Notes: generated by a model from the sequence alone, not told the origin. A stretch of DNA of 64,000 nucleotides from Methanomassiliicoccus sp. (GCA_016109435.1 JAEILR010000003.1:1-64000); one strand, 5' to 3'. Counted from the first letter of the stretch, positions 45,753 to 55,911 are shown. Program-made: numbers and translations.

Positions 45753-46774
45753 AGGTCCCCCTCCCCGGCGAACTTCTCCCTGCGCACCCTGTCGATCTCC
45801 GCGGGACGGAGGATCCCCACCTCGGTGATGAAGCCGGTGACGTACTTGGCCGGGGTCATGTCGAACGATGGGTTCAGCGCCGTTGAGCCCTTGGGGGCCA
45901 GGCGCTCCCTCCCCACGCGGATGACCTCGTCCTCGGAGCGGTCCTCGATGACGATGTCATTGCCGCCGGGAATGGAGAAGTCGAAGGTGGAGATGGGGGC
46001 GGCGACGTAGAACGGCACTGCCAGTTCGTTGCATAGAACCGCTTTGTCGAACGTCCCGATCTTGTTGGCGAAGTCCCCGTTGGCGGCGATGCGGTCCGCC
46101 CCGACGATGACCATGTTGACGTCCTTGCGCAGGAAGTGGCCGGCCGCGCCGTCCACCACTATGGAGTGCGGTATCCCCTCGTTGTACAATTCCCAGGCGG
46201 TCAGGCGCATGCCCTGCAGGCGGGGCCTGGTCTCGGACACGTAAACATAGATGTGCCTCCCCTCGTTCCACGCCGCGCGGATGGGGGCCAAGGCGGTACC
46301 GATGTCCACCGTGGCCAGGGCCCCGGCGTTACAGTGGGTCATGATCTTCTGCTCGTCCTCGATCAGCTCGGCCCCGTGCTTGCCGATCAGGCGGCAGCGC
46401 TCCACCACCTGGTCGGCGTAGCCGTCGGCGGCCTTGACCGGATCGTCCCCCAGCTCCAGGGAGTTCACCATGTGGTCCACCGCGTAGAAGAGATCATAGG
46501 CGGTGGGGCGGGTTCCGCGCAGGGTGTTCGCGGCCTCCCCCAGATCGACCCCGTTGCGTGCCGCCAGGGCCATGCCGTAGGCCGCGGCCGCGCCGATGGA
46601 GGGCGCGCCTCTGACGGTCATGTTCCGGATGGCCTCGGCGACCTGGAAGTGATCTCCCATGTCCAGGACCTTGAACCGCTGGGGGATCAGGCGCTGGTCG
46701 ATCATGCGCACCATGCCGTTCTCGAACCACACCGCTCTGGCCTCGATGCTCCTCTTGCCTTTCTTAACCCTCAT
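45749..46774 (-). CDS. mtnA: S-methyl-5-thioribose-1-phosphate isomerase
   Basis: Aldose-ketose isomerase of 341 aa acting on methylthioribose-1-P (and, in methanogens, 5-deoxyribose-1-P). Motifs: RNMTVRGAPSIG, the catalytic cysteine in THCNAGALATVDIGTALAP, SETRPRLQG, and the catalytic aspartate in VGADRIAANGD. The ATG at 46774 is 27-37 bases from a TATA-like box at 46801-46811, so a longer frame from 46798 is unlikely. With the overlapping aldolase gene it should convert the isomerised product to DHAP and an aldehyde. Confidence 0.92.
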   Translation of the reverse strand: MRVKKGKRSIEARAVWFENGMVRMIDQRLIPQRFKVLDMGDHFQVAEAIRNMTVRGAPSIGAAAAYGMALAARNGVDLGEAANTLRGTRPTAYDLFYAVDHMVNSLELGDDPVKAADGYADQVVERCRLIGKHGAELIEDEQKIMTHCNAGALATVDIGTALAPIRAAWNEGRHIYVYVSETRPRLQGMRLTAWELYNEGIPHSIVVDGAAGHFLRKDVNMVIVGADRIAANGDFANKIGTFDKAVLCNELAVPFYVAAPISTFDFSIPGGNDIVIEDRSEDEVIRVGRERLAPKGSTALNPSFDMTPAKYVTGFITEVGILRPAEIDRVRREKFAGEGDL

Positions 46775-46938
46775 GGTATGCCTCTGTGTCATTCCCAACG
46801 GATATACTAAGATATTTGTGTGAACTACCTCGCCCTTTCGGAGGAGGCTTCATGGAGGCAACTTGCACATCGCTCGATGGCATCTGCAGCGATCTCCCAT
46901 CTACAAGCGTGATTTCCGGTCGTTCCGACCGTATCTTC

Positions 46939-46962
46939 CGTGATCCTCGATCGAGGATCACG
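46939..46962. promoter_or_regulatory. 24-bp perfect palindrome
   Basis: Two 12-base arms (CGTGATCCTCGA and its exact complement, no spacer) at 46939-46962, in the 418-base gap between mtnA (starts 46774) and the V4R regulator (47193). The rest of the gap has no convincing gene. It is a plausible protein-binding site or a transcript hairpin. Confidence 0.5.
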
Positions 46963-47123
46963 AGCGTCCTTCCTCCTTGTTCGGATAGAAACGGAACTTG
47001 TAGGCCAGTATCTTCCTCGTCGTCTTGATGCCTTGAGATGATCAACGTCTTCGGGGAGGCGACCAAGAGTGCTCATGTTCGCTCTCATCCCCTCGCTGTG
47101 GCAAGAGGACTTCCCGCTCGCTC

Positions 47124-47163
47124 GTGTTAACAGTGTTAAGCGAACATTCGCAATAAATTAATA
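47124..47163 (+). promoter_or_regulatory. promoter and repeats upstream of V4R regulator
   Basis: TATA box AATAAATTAATA at 47152-47163, 30-41 bases before the ATG. Immediately upstream are two direct GTGTTAA units (47124-47130, 47133-47139) and an inverted repeat GCGAA/TTCGC (47140-47151). An autoregulatory operator is likely for this sort of gene. Confidence 0.5.
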
Positions 47164-47192
47164 CGCACTGAACCATTTGTCCAACGAGGCCG

Positions 47193-47942
47193 ATGAAGAA
47201 GAGCTCCGCTCTCGACGTTTACTCCACTAGTTCCGGGCTGAAGCAGATCTCCAACCCGGTGCGCCAGAAGATCCTTAGCGAGCTTCAGAGACGTGACCTC
47301 AGTCTGTCGGAGATCGCCCAGCTCACTGGGAAGGCCCAGTCGACCCTATCGGTGCACCTGGACAAGATGGTCAAGGAGGGCCTGGTGGCCTCCCGGGACG
47401 ATCCCTCGGACAACCGCCGCAAGATCTTCTACCTGGTATCCAAGCCGGTGGGCTCATCCGTCGTCCCGCGCGAGGACCTCACCAAGGCGGTCACCGGCAT
47501 CATCGACAAGAGCATCGGCTCGCCGACGCGTTTCCTCAAAGGGGAGCTGAGGGCGCTGGTCATCGGCGTGGAGGCCATCGGGCTGAACATGGACCCGGTG
47601 CTCAAGGACATCGGCCGGCAGATCGGGGTGGCCATCTCCAGGCACATGAAGTCCACCGACGTCAAGGGCCTGGTGGACGAGGTCAAGGAGTTCTTCGGCC
47701 AGCACGATCTGGGGGACGTGAACGTGTACTCCCTGGTGCCCCTGACCCTAATCGTGAAGGACGACTATGACATGTCCGACACCCCGGACGTGGGCAAGAC
47801 CCTTTGCATCCTCAACGAAGGCATCATCGAGGCCATCTTCGACACCCGGACCGGGGTCCCCCTGCGGGTGACCCAATCGGAGTGCTTCGGCACCAAGAGC
47901 AATTTCTGCAAGTTCGTTCTGGAGCCCGCGCTGTACGATTAA
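47193..47942 (+). CDS. ArsR-type HTH regulator with V4R domain
   Basis: 249 aa. Residues about 15-75 form an ArsR winged helix (ISNPVRQKILSELQRRDLSLSEIAQLTGKAQSTLSVHLDKM). Residues about 150-249 are a 4-vinyl-reductase (V4R) domain ending with ECFGTKSNFCKF. That cysteine pair, plus C in KTLCIL, recalls MsvR, a methanogen redox-responsive V4R regulator; the match is a domain resemblance only. Convergent, four-base overlap with the radical SAM gene. Confidence 0.83.
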   Translation: MKKSSALDVYSTSSGLKQISNPVRQKILSELQRRDLSLSEIAQLTGKAQSTLSVHLDKMVKEGLVASRDDPSDNRRKIFYLVSKPVGSSVVPREDLTKAVTGIIDKSIGSPTRFLKGELRALVIGVEAIGLNMDPVLKDIGRQIGVAISRHMKSTDVKGLVDEVKEFFGQHDLGDVNVYSLVPLTLIVKDDYDMSDTPDVGKTLCILNEGIIEAIFDTRTGVPLRVTQSECFGTKSNFCKFVLEPALYD

Positions 47943-49018
47943 TACGGCAGGTGCCCCTTCGGCTGGTCGACGTTCAACGGGCAGATGGGGTCCTTGAGGT
48001 ACGCTCCCCCTCCGAAGTAGAACGCGTTGGCTCGGCAGCCCCAGCACAGCTCCTTGTCGCAGGCCCCGCACACCACCTCCTCGGAATAGTTCCTGAACCC
48101 GGTGAAGAACAGCGAGGACGTCCCGGCGGCCACGATGTCCTCGAGGGTGTTCTCGCGCACCGAGCCGATATAACGGCGAAGCGAGTAGCACGAGGACACC
48201 CGGCCGTCCAGGGACATGAACAGGGTGGTCCCGCAGTACTCCCGGGGAAAGTCCTGGCAGCCCATCCCCTTTCCGGACATGAAGATGGAATCACGCAACC
48301 TGTAAGCTTCGGCCACGTCCTCCGGGCGGGGCAGGAGGGGATATAGCTTCCCGGTCTCGTCCACCGGCTTCAGGGACATCAAGCAGGTCCGGATGCCGTA
48401 ACTGTCGTACAGGTGGGTCATCGTGGACCCGATGTCCTCGACATCCTGGGCATTGGTCATCATAAGCAGGTTGCCGATCTCCCGGGGAGATTTGCCCATA
48501 TCCAGAAGCAGCTCTATCCCTCTCAGCGTATCCCTCGTCGTCCGGGGGTTGTAGGATGAACGCATCGAGCGCAGGACGTCCGGGTCCAGGGAGTCCAGGT
48601 GGACCATGATGTAGCCGCCGCGGGTGAGATCGATGGCCCACTTGGCCTGACCCACGTCGTTGAGCCGGGCCCCGCAGGTCCACAGGTTGTTGGTCATGCC
48701 GTTGTACCGGGCGGTCTGCAGGAGATCGATCCAATCCGGCCTCTCCATGGGGTCCCCGCCCATCCAGTCGATCTGCCTGATGCCCAGGCCGGCCGCCCGC
48801 CGGAGGATGCCCTTCAGTTCCCGCGACGACAGCGGCTCCCCGGTCGGAACGCTCCGGGCGTAGCAGTAGCTGCACTCCGCCGAGCACTCCGAGGCGCACT
48901 CGATCTGCAGCCTGAAGGGGGCCATTCGGTAGAAATGGGAGGATTGCTGCCTGGTCGCGGGGGAGTCATGGGCATACATCGCGTCCAGGGCCGAGTCTTC
49001 TGAGGGCAGTCGTGTCAC
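47939..49018 (-). CDS. radical SAM/SPASM protein
   Basis: 359 aa. Radical SAM motif CSAECSYC with C45, C49, C52 (C41 is an extra). The C-terminal SPASM region holds further cysteines (GCQDFP, YCGTT, SSCYS, VCGACDKELCWGC, ICPLN), enough for one or two auxiliary Fe-S clusters. Such enzymes modify peptides or proteins or make heme-like cofactors. No precursor peptide gene is visible nearby. GTG start at 49018; a TATA-like TTATTAAGAGG lies 34-45 bases upstream. Confidence 0.83.
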   Translation of the reverse strand: MTRLPSEDSALDAMYAHDSPATRQQSSHFYRMAPFRLQIECASECSAECSYCYARSVPTGEPLSSRELKGILRRAAGLGIRQIDWMGGDPMERPDWIDLLQTARYNGMTNNLWTCGARLNDVGQAKWAIDLTRGGYIMVHLDSLDPDVLRSMRSSYNPRTTRDTLRGIELLLDMGKSPREIGNLLMMTNAQDVEDIGSTMTHLYDSYGIRTCLMSLKPVDETGKLYPLLPRPEDVAEAYRLRDSIFMSGKGMGCQDFPREYCGTTLFMSLDGRVSSCYSLRRYIGSVRENTLEDIVAAGTSSLFFTGFRNYSEEVVCGACDKELCWGCRANAFYFGGGAYLKDPICPLNVDQPKGHLPY

Positions 49019-49126
49019 GCTCCAGTGGGGTGCCCGGCCATCACTGCCGACCTCTTAATAACCTTTGGGGGGAAGTTTAGCAGCCCCTCGATGCTAATCC
49101 CTGATGCCTCGTAGCATGACGATGGA

Positions 49127-50167
49127 TCAGTGCCGGTGCCGATGCTCTTCGTCCGGCCAGTGCTCATGCTCATGGCTGACCCCCTCATGCCCGTGGGTGT
49201 GGGAGTGCCGCTCCGGCGTCCCCGGGAGGTGGTCATGTCGGTGGTGCGGGTCATGCTCGTGAACATGCTCGTGCGTTTCGGGAGGATGCCAATGAACGTG
49301 CGAGTGCCGTTCCGACAGCAGGAGGTAGGTCCCCAAGGCCATGAGCGCGCCGGCAGGGACCATGCTCAGCCCGGGAGCCTCCCCCAGTAAGGGGATCGAG
49401 ATCGCCGCCCCGATGAACGGGCCCAGGGCGAAGAAGGCCCCCGTCCTCGCCGATCCCAGCGAGCCGAGGGCCATGATGAACAGGACCAGGCTGACGCCGT
49501 AGCTGAGGGCGCCCAGGACGAGCGCGGCCAACACGTCCGCTCCAAGGGGCGGCAAAATTCCCAGCAAGAAGGCCAGGGACAGCGAGGTGCTTCCGGCGAT
49601 CAGGCCCTTGATCATGGCGATGCGCTGCGCCCCGGTCCCCGCGATCTTCCTGGCCAGATTATTGTCTAGCCCCCAGAAGACCATGGCCAGCACGATCAGC
49701 CCGGCGCCCTCGGCGGACGCCCCCCCGCCGACCTCGAACGTCAGCAGGACCCCGGCCGCGGTCATCATCACCAGGGCGGCCCAGGTCCTCCTTCCCACCA
49801 CCTCGCCGAACGCCAGCCAGGCGATCAGCGCGGTGGCCACCCCTTCCAGGTTCAGAAGGAGAGAGGACGCCACCCCGGTGACCGAGGCGATCCCGGTCAT
49901 CAGCAGGATGGGGGCGATGACCCCGCCGGAGAGGATGGAGCCGAAGAGGTAGGGAAGGTCCCTCTTCCTCAGAGGCGCCTCCTCCGCTCTCTTCCGGGAT
50001 ACCAGCCGCAGCAGGGCCAGTCCCAGGAACGCGCCGGCGTACAGCAGCCCGGCCAGGGCTACCGGGGAGATGTCGGACACCAGCAGCTTGGAGACCGGAG
50101 CGCTGATCCCGAACAGGGCGGCGGACACGGCCACGTAGACGAACGGGCGAAGGCGGCCGCTCTCCAC
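49127..50167 (-). CDS. EamA/DMT-family transporter with histidine-rich tail
   Basis: Ten-helix drug/metabolite transporter of 346 aa with the two EamA repeats (about 1-145 and 150-285; GVASSLLLNLEGVATALIAW is a conserved segment of the first). The last ~60 residues contain 22 histidines in HxH patterns, as found in Ni, Co or Zn handling proteins. Start GTG at 50167 behind GGGAGGCGATGAG. The tail suggests metal binding or metal-dependent control of an otherwise metabolite-type exporter. Confidence 0.82.
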   Translation of the reverse strand: MESGRLRPFVYVAVSAALFGISAPVSKLLVSDISPVALAGLLYAGAFLGLALLRLVSRKRAEEAPLRKRDLPYLFGSILSGGVIAPILLMTGIASVTGVASSLLLNLEGVATALIAWLAFGEVVGRRTWAALVMMTAAGVLLTFEVGGGASAEGAGLIVLAMVFWGLDNNLARKIAGTGAQRIAMIKGLIAGSTSLSLAFLLGILPPLGADVLAALVLGALSYGVSLVLFIMALGSLGSARTGAFFALGPFIGAAISIPLLGEAPGLSMVPAGALMALGTYLLLSERHSHVHWHPPETHEHVHEHDPHHRHDHLPGTPERHSHTHGHEGVSHEHEHWPDEEHRHRH

Positions 50168-50227
50168 CTCATCGCCTCCCTGGACCTGCGGCCATGTCCG
50201 GTCCGGCCGAGGAAAACGTCGCGGCCG

Positions 50228-50479
50228 TCACTCCCCGATCATCAAGCCGTTGGTCACGACCCCCATCTCCTGGAAGATGAGCTTGTCGTCCTCGTATACG
50301 GTGAGCCCGTACCGGGAGGCGGAGGAGATGTCGTCAGTGCGGTGCCCTTCCCGGTCGAGCAGCAGGATGGTGAACTGGGCCCGGGGGTGGTCGCTGACCA
50401 GTTGCCGCAGGTCCTCCCTGAGGCTGTCGAACTCCCTCTTTGTCAGTCCGCCCCTCATAGGCGGCTTCTTTTCCTTCAT
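50228..50479 (-). CDS. small conserved-looking hypothetical protein
   Basis: An 83-aa acidic/basic mixed protein beginning MKEKKPPMRGGLTKREFDSLREDL. No family is recognised. It has a plausible alpha/beta secondary-structure pattern (QFTILLLDREGH, then TVYEDDKLIFQEMG) and a TATA-like TATTATCG (minus strand) 20-30 bases upstream, indicating a leaderless transcript. Neighbours give no functional hint. Confidence 0.5.
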   Translation of the reverse strand: MKEKKPPMRGGLTKREFDSLREDLRQLVSDHPRAQFTILLLDREGHRTDDISSASRYGLTVYEDDKLIFQEMGVVTNGLMIGE

Positions 50480-50669
50480 TCTGGCGTCCTCGCCCTCGAT
50501 AATACCTACTGCCTCATGAACCTGTGGCCAGTGCCAACGTCCGCGGGAAGCCGACGCCTCGGCTGTGATCGGACGGGGTCAGTGGTGCTAAAATTGAAAA
50601 TAACCCATCTCCATGTCGCCGCGGCCGCACGCCTCGGATGCCGCGGGCGGCGGTCTCAGGGGTCTAAAG

Positions 50670-51467
50670 ATGGAAGCAAGCACGTTCTCGGAGCTGTTCC
50701 GGCGTCTCAGGGAGATGAGGCCGCTGGTCCACCACATCACCAACTACGTAACGGTGAACGATTGCGCGAACATCACCATGTTCATCGGAGCCGCACCGGT
50801 GATGGCCGAGGCCAAGGAGGAGGTGGCCGACATGGTGTCCATGGCCGGGGCCCTGGTGCTCAACATCGGCACCCTGCGGCGGGAGCAAGTGGACTCCATG
50901 CTCATCGCCGGCCACCGGGCCAACGAGCTGGGCGTTCCCGTGATCATGGACCCGGTGGGCGCCGGGGCCACCCGGTACCGCACCGAGGTGGCGGCGAAGC
51001 TGATGCAGGAGCTAGAGATCGCCATCATCAAGGGCAACGCCGGAGAGATAGGGACCCTGGCGGGGACGGGAGGGACGGTCCGGGGGGTCGAATCAGGGGG
51101 AATGAGCGGCGATCCGGTGCAAGTGTGCCGTTCCCTCGCCGCCGCCAGCGGTTCGGTGGTGGTCATGAGCGGACCCGCCGACATAGTGACCGACGGCCGG
51201 CGGACGGTGCTGGTTGACAACGGCCACGAGATGATGGGGCGCATTTCCGGGACGGGATGCATGGCCTCCTCCCTCGTCGGCGCCTTTGCCGCGGTGTCCG
51301 AGGATCGCGTCTCGACCTCCGCGGCGGCGCTGGTGGCCTTCGGCATTGCCGGCGAGCGGGCGGCGGCCGTTCCCAGGGCCCCGTACGCGTTCAAGGCCGC
51401 CCTGCTCGACGAGGTGGCTGCGCTGACCCCGGCCGACCTGGCTGAAGCCAGAACGAGGTCGTTCTGA
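50670..51467 (+). CDS. thiM: hydroxyethylthiazole kinase
   Basis: Phosphorylates the thiazole alcohol for thiamine salvage. Family motifs: [14 protein letters not shown] near residue 21, [15 protein letters not shown], and the nucleotide/catalytic cysteine loop [10 protein letters not shown]. 265 aa from ATG at 50670; the earlier frame from 50613 is weak. TATA-like CTAAAATTGAAAATAAC lies at about 50588-50604. I looked for a TPP riboswitch and saw none. Confidence 0.9.
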   Translation: MEASTFSELFRRLREMRPLVHHITNYVTVNDCANITMFIGAAPVMAEAKEEVADMVSMAGALVLNIGTLRREQVDSMLIAGHRANELGVPVIMDPVGAGATRYRTEVAAKLMQELEIAIIKGNAGEIGTLAGTGGTVRGVESGGMSGDPVQVCRSLAAASGSVVVMSGPADIVTDGRRTVLVDNGHEMMGRISGTGCMASSLVGAFAAVSEDRVSTSAAALVAFGIAGERAAAVPRAPYAFKAALLDEVAALTPADLAEARTRSF

Positions 51468-51544
51468 GGCCGGTCCCTCAACCCCTAGGCTGATGGAGCG
51501 GAAGGGAGGTTGAGATTCCTAAATGACTCTAGCGCATAATCATG

Positions 51545-51568
51545 TTTAAATAAATTAACAATCGTTAC
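51545..51568 (+). promoter_or_regulatory. TATA box with adjacent dyad, upstream of cysK
   Basis: TATA TTTAAATAAATT at 51545-51556 followed directly by AACAATCGTT. The same TATA, followed by the exact reverse complement AACGATTGTT, occurs upstream of the homocysteine operon at 55837-55860. Both are near-palindromes of the form AACRATYGTT. Confidence 0.6.
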
Positions 51569-51610
51569 ATCCTCATCCGGAACGAACGTACCGGACGGGA
51601 AGGTATCGAC

Positions 51611-51787
51611 ATGTATCGCAGGAACGAACATGAGCGCCCGGGAGCACCGGGCGACCGGACCACGGCGGCCATAGTCCAACGCGACGCCGCGCGGTCCGAG
51701 GCCGGGACGCAGGAGGTAGACTTCGTTTTCACGGAGACCTCTGGATGTATGCGTCTGATCCCATATTTCTCAATGGCCTGCATGTGA
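51611..51787 (+). CDS. possible 58-codon leader ORF
   Basis: ATG at 51611 follows GGAAGG with a seven-base gap and sits about 35 bases downstream of the probable transcription start. The 58-residue product has no recognised family; it ends near GCMRLIPYFSMACM. It includes a hairpin (51635-51653: CGCCCGG, loop GAGCA, CCGGGCG). It may be a translated leader of cysK or chance; codon usage is unremarkable. Confidence 0.3.
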   Translation: MYRRNEHERPGAPGDRTTAAIVQRDAARSEAGTQEVDFVFTETSGCMRLIPYFSMACM

Positions 51788-51865
51788 ACATCGGATGGAA
51801 AGCGGTCATCATGATGACAATGCTTATTCCGGCCTGAACCCAATCATACCGACGAGGTGACGCTC

Positions 51866-52792
51866 ATGAAGTTCAACAACATACTGGAAACGATCGGAAG
51901 GACCCCCCTGGTGAGGCTGAACAAGCTCCCGGCCAACGGCTCCGCCGAGGTGTACGTCAAACTGGAATCCTCCAACCCGATGAGGTCGGTGAAGGACCGC
52001 ATCGCCCTGGCCATGATCGAGAACGCCGAGAGGGAGGGCAAGATCCGTCCCGGGTCCGAGGTCCTCCTGGTGGAGCCGACCTCCGGCAACACCGGCATAG
52101 GGCTGGCCATGGTGTGCGCGGTGAGGGGCTACAAGCTTGTGCTCACCATGCCGGAGAGCATGTCCCTGGAGCGGCGGAGGCTGCTCAAGGCCATGGGGGC
52201 GGAGCTGGTGCTGACCCCCCGGGCCGGGGGAATGACCGCAGCGGTGGAGCGGGCCAGACAGATCGCATTGGAGCGGCCGAACGTGGTGATGCCCCAACAG
52301 TTCGACAACCCCTCCAATCCGGAGGTGCACTACCGCACCACCGGGGCGGAGATACTGCAGGACCTGCCCGATCTCGACGCCTTCGTTGCCGGGGTGGGCA
52401 CCGGGGGCACCATCACCGGCGTGGGCCGGAGGCTCCGCACCGAGGGGAGCAAGGCGTTGCTGGTGGCCGTGGAGCCGGCGGCCTCGCCCGTGCTCTCCGG
52501 CGGCAAGCCCGGGCCGCATACCATCCAGGGGATCGGCGCCGGCTTCGTCCCCTCGGTGCTGGACCTCAAGCTCGTGGACCGCATCGTTCAAGTGAAGGAC
52601 GAGGACGCCAAGGCCACCGCCCGGGACATGGCCCTGAAGGAGGGCATGTTCGTGGGGACCTCGTCCGGAGCGGCGGTGTATGCCACGCTGCAGCTGGCAA
52701 AGGAATTGGGCGAGGGCAGGAAGGTCGTGACGGTGGCTCCTGACTTCGGAGAGAGGTACCTGAGCACCGACCTGTTCCCCGAGGATCCCTGA
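51866..52792 (+). CDS. cysK: O-acetylserine sulfhydrylase / cysteine synthase
   Basis: PLP enzyme of the CysK/CBS type, 308 aa. The PLP lysine sits in NPMRSVKDR (the second and third residues differ from the usual NPGGSVKDR); TSGNTG substrate loop and GVGTGGTITGVG phosphate-binding loop are intact. ATG at 51866 follows GAGGTGACGCTC; a GTG at 51857 is possible. A leader of roughly 290 bases from the predicted promoter is unusual for this organism. It could also act in a cystathionine-type reaction. Confidence 0.87.
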   Translation: MKFNNILETIGRTPLVRLNKLPANGSAEVYVKLESSNPMRSVKDRIALAMIENAEREGKIRPGSEVLLVEPTSGNTGIGLAMVCAVRGYKLVLTMPESMSLERRRLLKAMGAELVLTPRAGGMTAAVERARQIALERPNVVMPQQFDNPSNPEVHYRTTGAEILQDLPDLDAFVAGVGTGGTITGVGRRLRTEGSKALLVAVEPAASPVLSGGKPGPHTIQGIGAGFVPSVLDLKLVDRIVQVKDEDAKATARDMALKEGMFVGTSSGAAVYATLQLAKELGEGRKVVTVAPDFGERYLSTDLFPEDP

Positions 52793-52809
52793 GAAAGAGA
52801 GCGGGATAG

Positions 52810-54237
<1,428 letters not shown>

Positions 54238-54240
54238 ACG

Positions 54241-55710
54241 ATGAACCATGGACTGGGCACCGTTGAAACGAGATACGTCGAGTTCCCCGGCCCCCTCGAG
54301 CTCGAGGGGGACGAGAAGCTCGCCCCGGTCCGCATAGCATACGAGACCTACGGGCGGCTGAACTCGGAGAAGAGCAATGCCATCCTCATCTGCCACGCAT
54401 TATCCGGTGATGCCCATGCCGCAGGATACCATCCCGGGGACACTCGGCCAGGATGGTGGGACATGGCCATCGGGCCGGGCAAGGGGTTCGACACCGACAA
54501 GTATTTCGTCATATGCTCGAACGTGCTCGGAGGCTGCCAGGGAAGCACCGGCCCGTCGTCCCTCGATCCCGCCACCGGGCGGCCGTACGGCACCGACTTC
54601 CCGGTGATCACCATCGGGGACATGGTGAACGCCCAGAAGCTGCTGGTCGACCACCTGGAGATACGGCAGTTGCTGGCCGTCGCCGGCGGGTCCATGGGAG
54701 GGATGCAGGCCCTGCAGTGGGCGGTGTCGTATCCGGACATGATGAGGAGGGCAGTCATTATCGCCAGCACCGGCTGTTCGACCCCCCAGCAGATCGCGTT
54801 CAACGCCGTAGGTCGAAGGGCCATAACCTCGGACCCTGACTGGAACGGCGGTGACTACTACGGGAGCAAGCCACCATCCGGAGGCCTATCTCTTGCCCGG
54901 ATGGTCGGCCACATCACCTATCTCAGCGACGATTCCATGCTGAACAAGTTCGGACGGAGGCTGCAAGGTAAGGAGAGGGTCGGTTTCGACTTCTCCACCG
55001 ATTTCCAGGTGGAAAGTTACCTCTTCCACAACGGCGACAAGTTCATTGAGAGGTTTGACCCCAACTCCTACCTCTACCTCACCAAGGCCATGGACTATTT
55101 CGACCTCACGGCAGACGGGTCGCTCATCGGTGGGCTGTCCGGGGTCAAGGCCAAGGTGCTGGTGGCGGGGATATCCTCGGACTGGCTGTATCCGGCGTAC
55201 CAGTCCCAGGAGATCGTGTCGGCCTTGTCGGCGAGCAACATTGCCGCCCGATACAGCGAGATCCGCTCCTCCTACGGCCACGACGCATTCCTCATCGAGG
55301 ATGGCCAGTTGAACTATCTGCTGAAGAGCTTCTTCGATCACCTCACCTCCGGGGATGTGATGATGTCCCCGGTCAGGACCATAACCGAAGGGACGACCAT
55401 CGAGACCGCCGCCGAGCTGATGATACATCTGGGGGTCAATCACCTCCCTGTCGTTTCCGGGGAGGGCAGGATGATAGGCATCGTCACCTCCTGGGACGTC
55501 GCCAAAGCGGTCGCCAGGCGGTACACCGATCTCCGCCAGATAACTACCAGCCCGGTGATCACCACGATCGCGGAGGAAACCATCGAAGAAGTGCTCCGGA
55601 AGATGGAGGACAATGACATCTCGGCGTTGCCGGTGGTCGATGCTGGAGACCGGGTCGTAGGCCTGGTCTCGCACGAGAGCATGAGCGGCCTGGTCGGCCG
55701 GTGCAGGTGA
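54241..55710 (+). CDS. metX: homoserine O-acetyltransferase with C-terminal CBS pair
   Basis: 489 aa. Alpha/beta-hydrolase acetyltransferase domain with ICHALSGDAHAAG and nucleophile elbow GGSMGGMQ (S151) and YGHDAFL near the C-terminal catalytic His; then two CBS domains (about residues 370-487, MMSPVRTITEGTTIETAAELM and SPVITTIAEETIEEVLRKM). CBS pairs typically bind adenosyl ligands such as AMP, ATP or SAM, so feedback control by SAM is plausible. Adjacent metY uses its product. Confidence 0.92.
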   Translation: MNHGLGTVETRYVEFPGPLELEGDEKLAPVRIAYETYGRLNSEKSNAILICHALSGDAHAAGYHPGDTRPGWWDMAIGPGKGFDTDKYFVICSNVLGGCQGSTGPSSLDPATGRPYGTDFPVITIGDMVNAQKLLVDHLEIRQLLAVAGGSMGGMQALQWAVSYPDMMRRAVIIASTGCSTPQQIAFNAVGRRAITSDPDWNGGDYYGSKPPSGGLSLARMVGHITYLSDDSMLNKFGRRLQGKERVGFDFSTDFQVESYLFHNGDKFIERFDPNSYLYLTKAMDYFDLTADGSLIGGLSGVKAKVLVAGISSDWLYPAYQSQEIVSALSASNIAARYSEIRSSYGHDAFLIEDGQLNYLLKSFFDHLTSGDVMMSPVRTITEGTTIETAAELMIHLGVNHLPVVSGEGRMIGIVTSWDVAKAVARRYTDLRQITTSPVITTIAEETIEEVLRKMEDNDISALPVVDAGDRVVGLVSHESMSGLVGRCR

Positions 55711-55836
55711 GCCCGGAAGGCGGCATTCATTTCCGGCGGTGATCGACCATGCCGCGGGCATCCGATATGCCTCTCTCGACCACTCCGGGGCCATCGAGGG
55801 CAGGACCGCTCCCCCTGTATGCCCCCGAAAACAACC

Positions 55837-55860
55837 ATTAAATAAATTAACGATTGTTAC
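55837..55860 (+). promoter_or_regulatory. TATA box with dyad upstream of the homocysteine operon
   Basis: ATTAAATAAATT followed by AACGATTGTT, the mirror of the element before cysK (51545-51568). It lies about 50 bases before the ATG of the sulfurtransferase gene. Confidence 0.6.
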
Positions 55861-55911
55861 AGGCTCGGGGCCGTGGCCTAAGGCGAACGAGGCAGGCTCG
55901 AAGGTGAACCA

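Noticed and set aside
46764-47066. A 100-codon minus-strand frame and an 80-codon plus-strand frame in the mtnA-regulator gap.
   Set aside because: They cross the palindrome and the mtnA promoter, and neither has a domain or start signal.
50480-50669. TPP riboswitch upstream of thiM.
   Set aside because: No THI-box core (CUGAGA or matching partner) could be found before the start.
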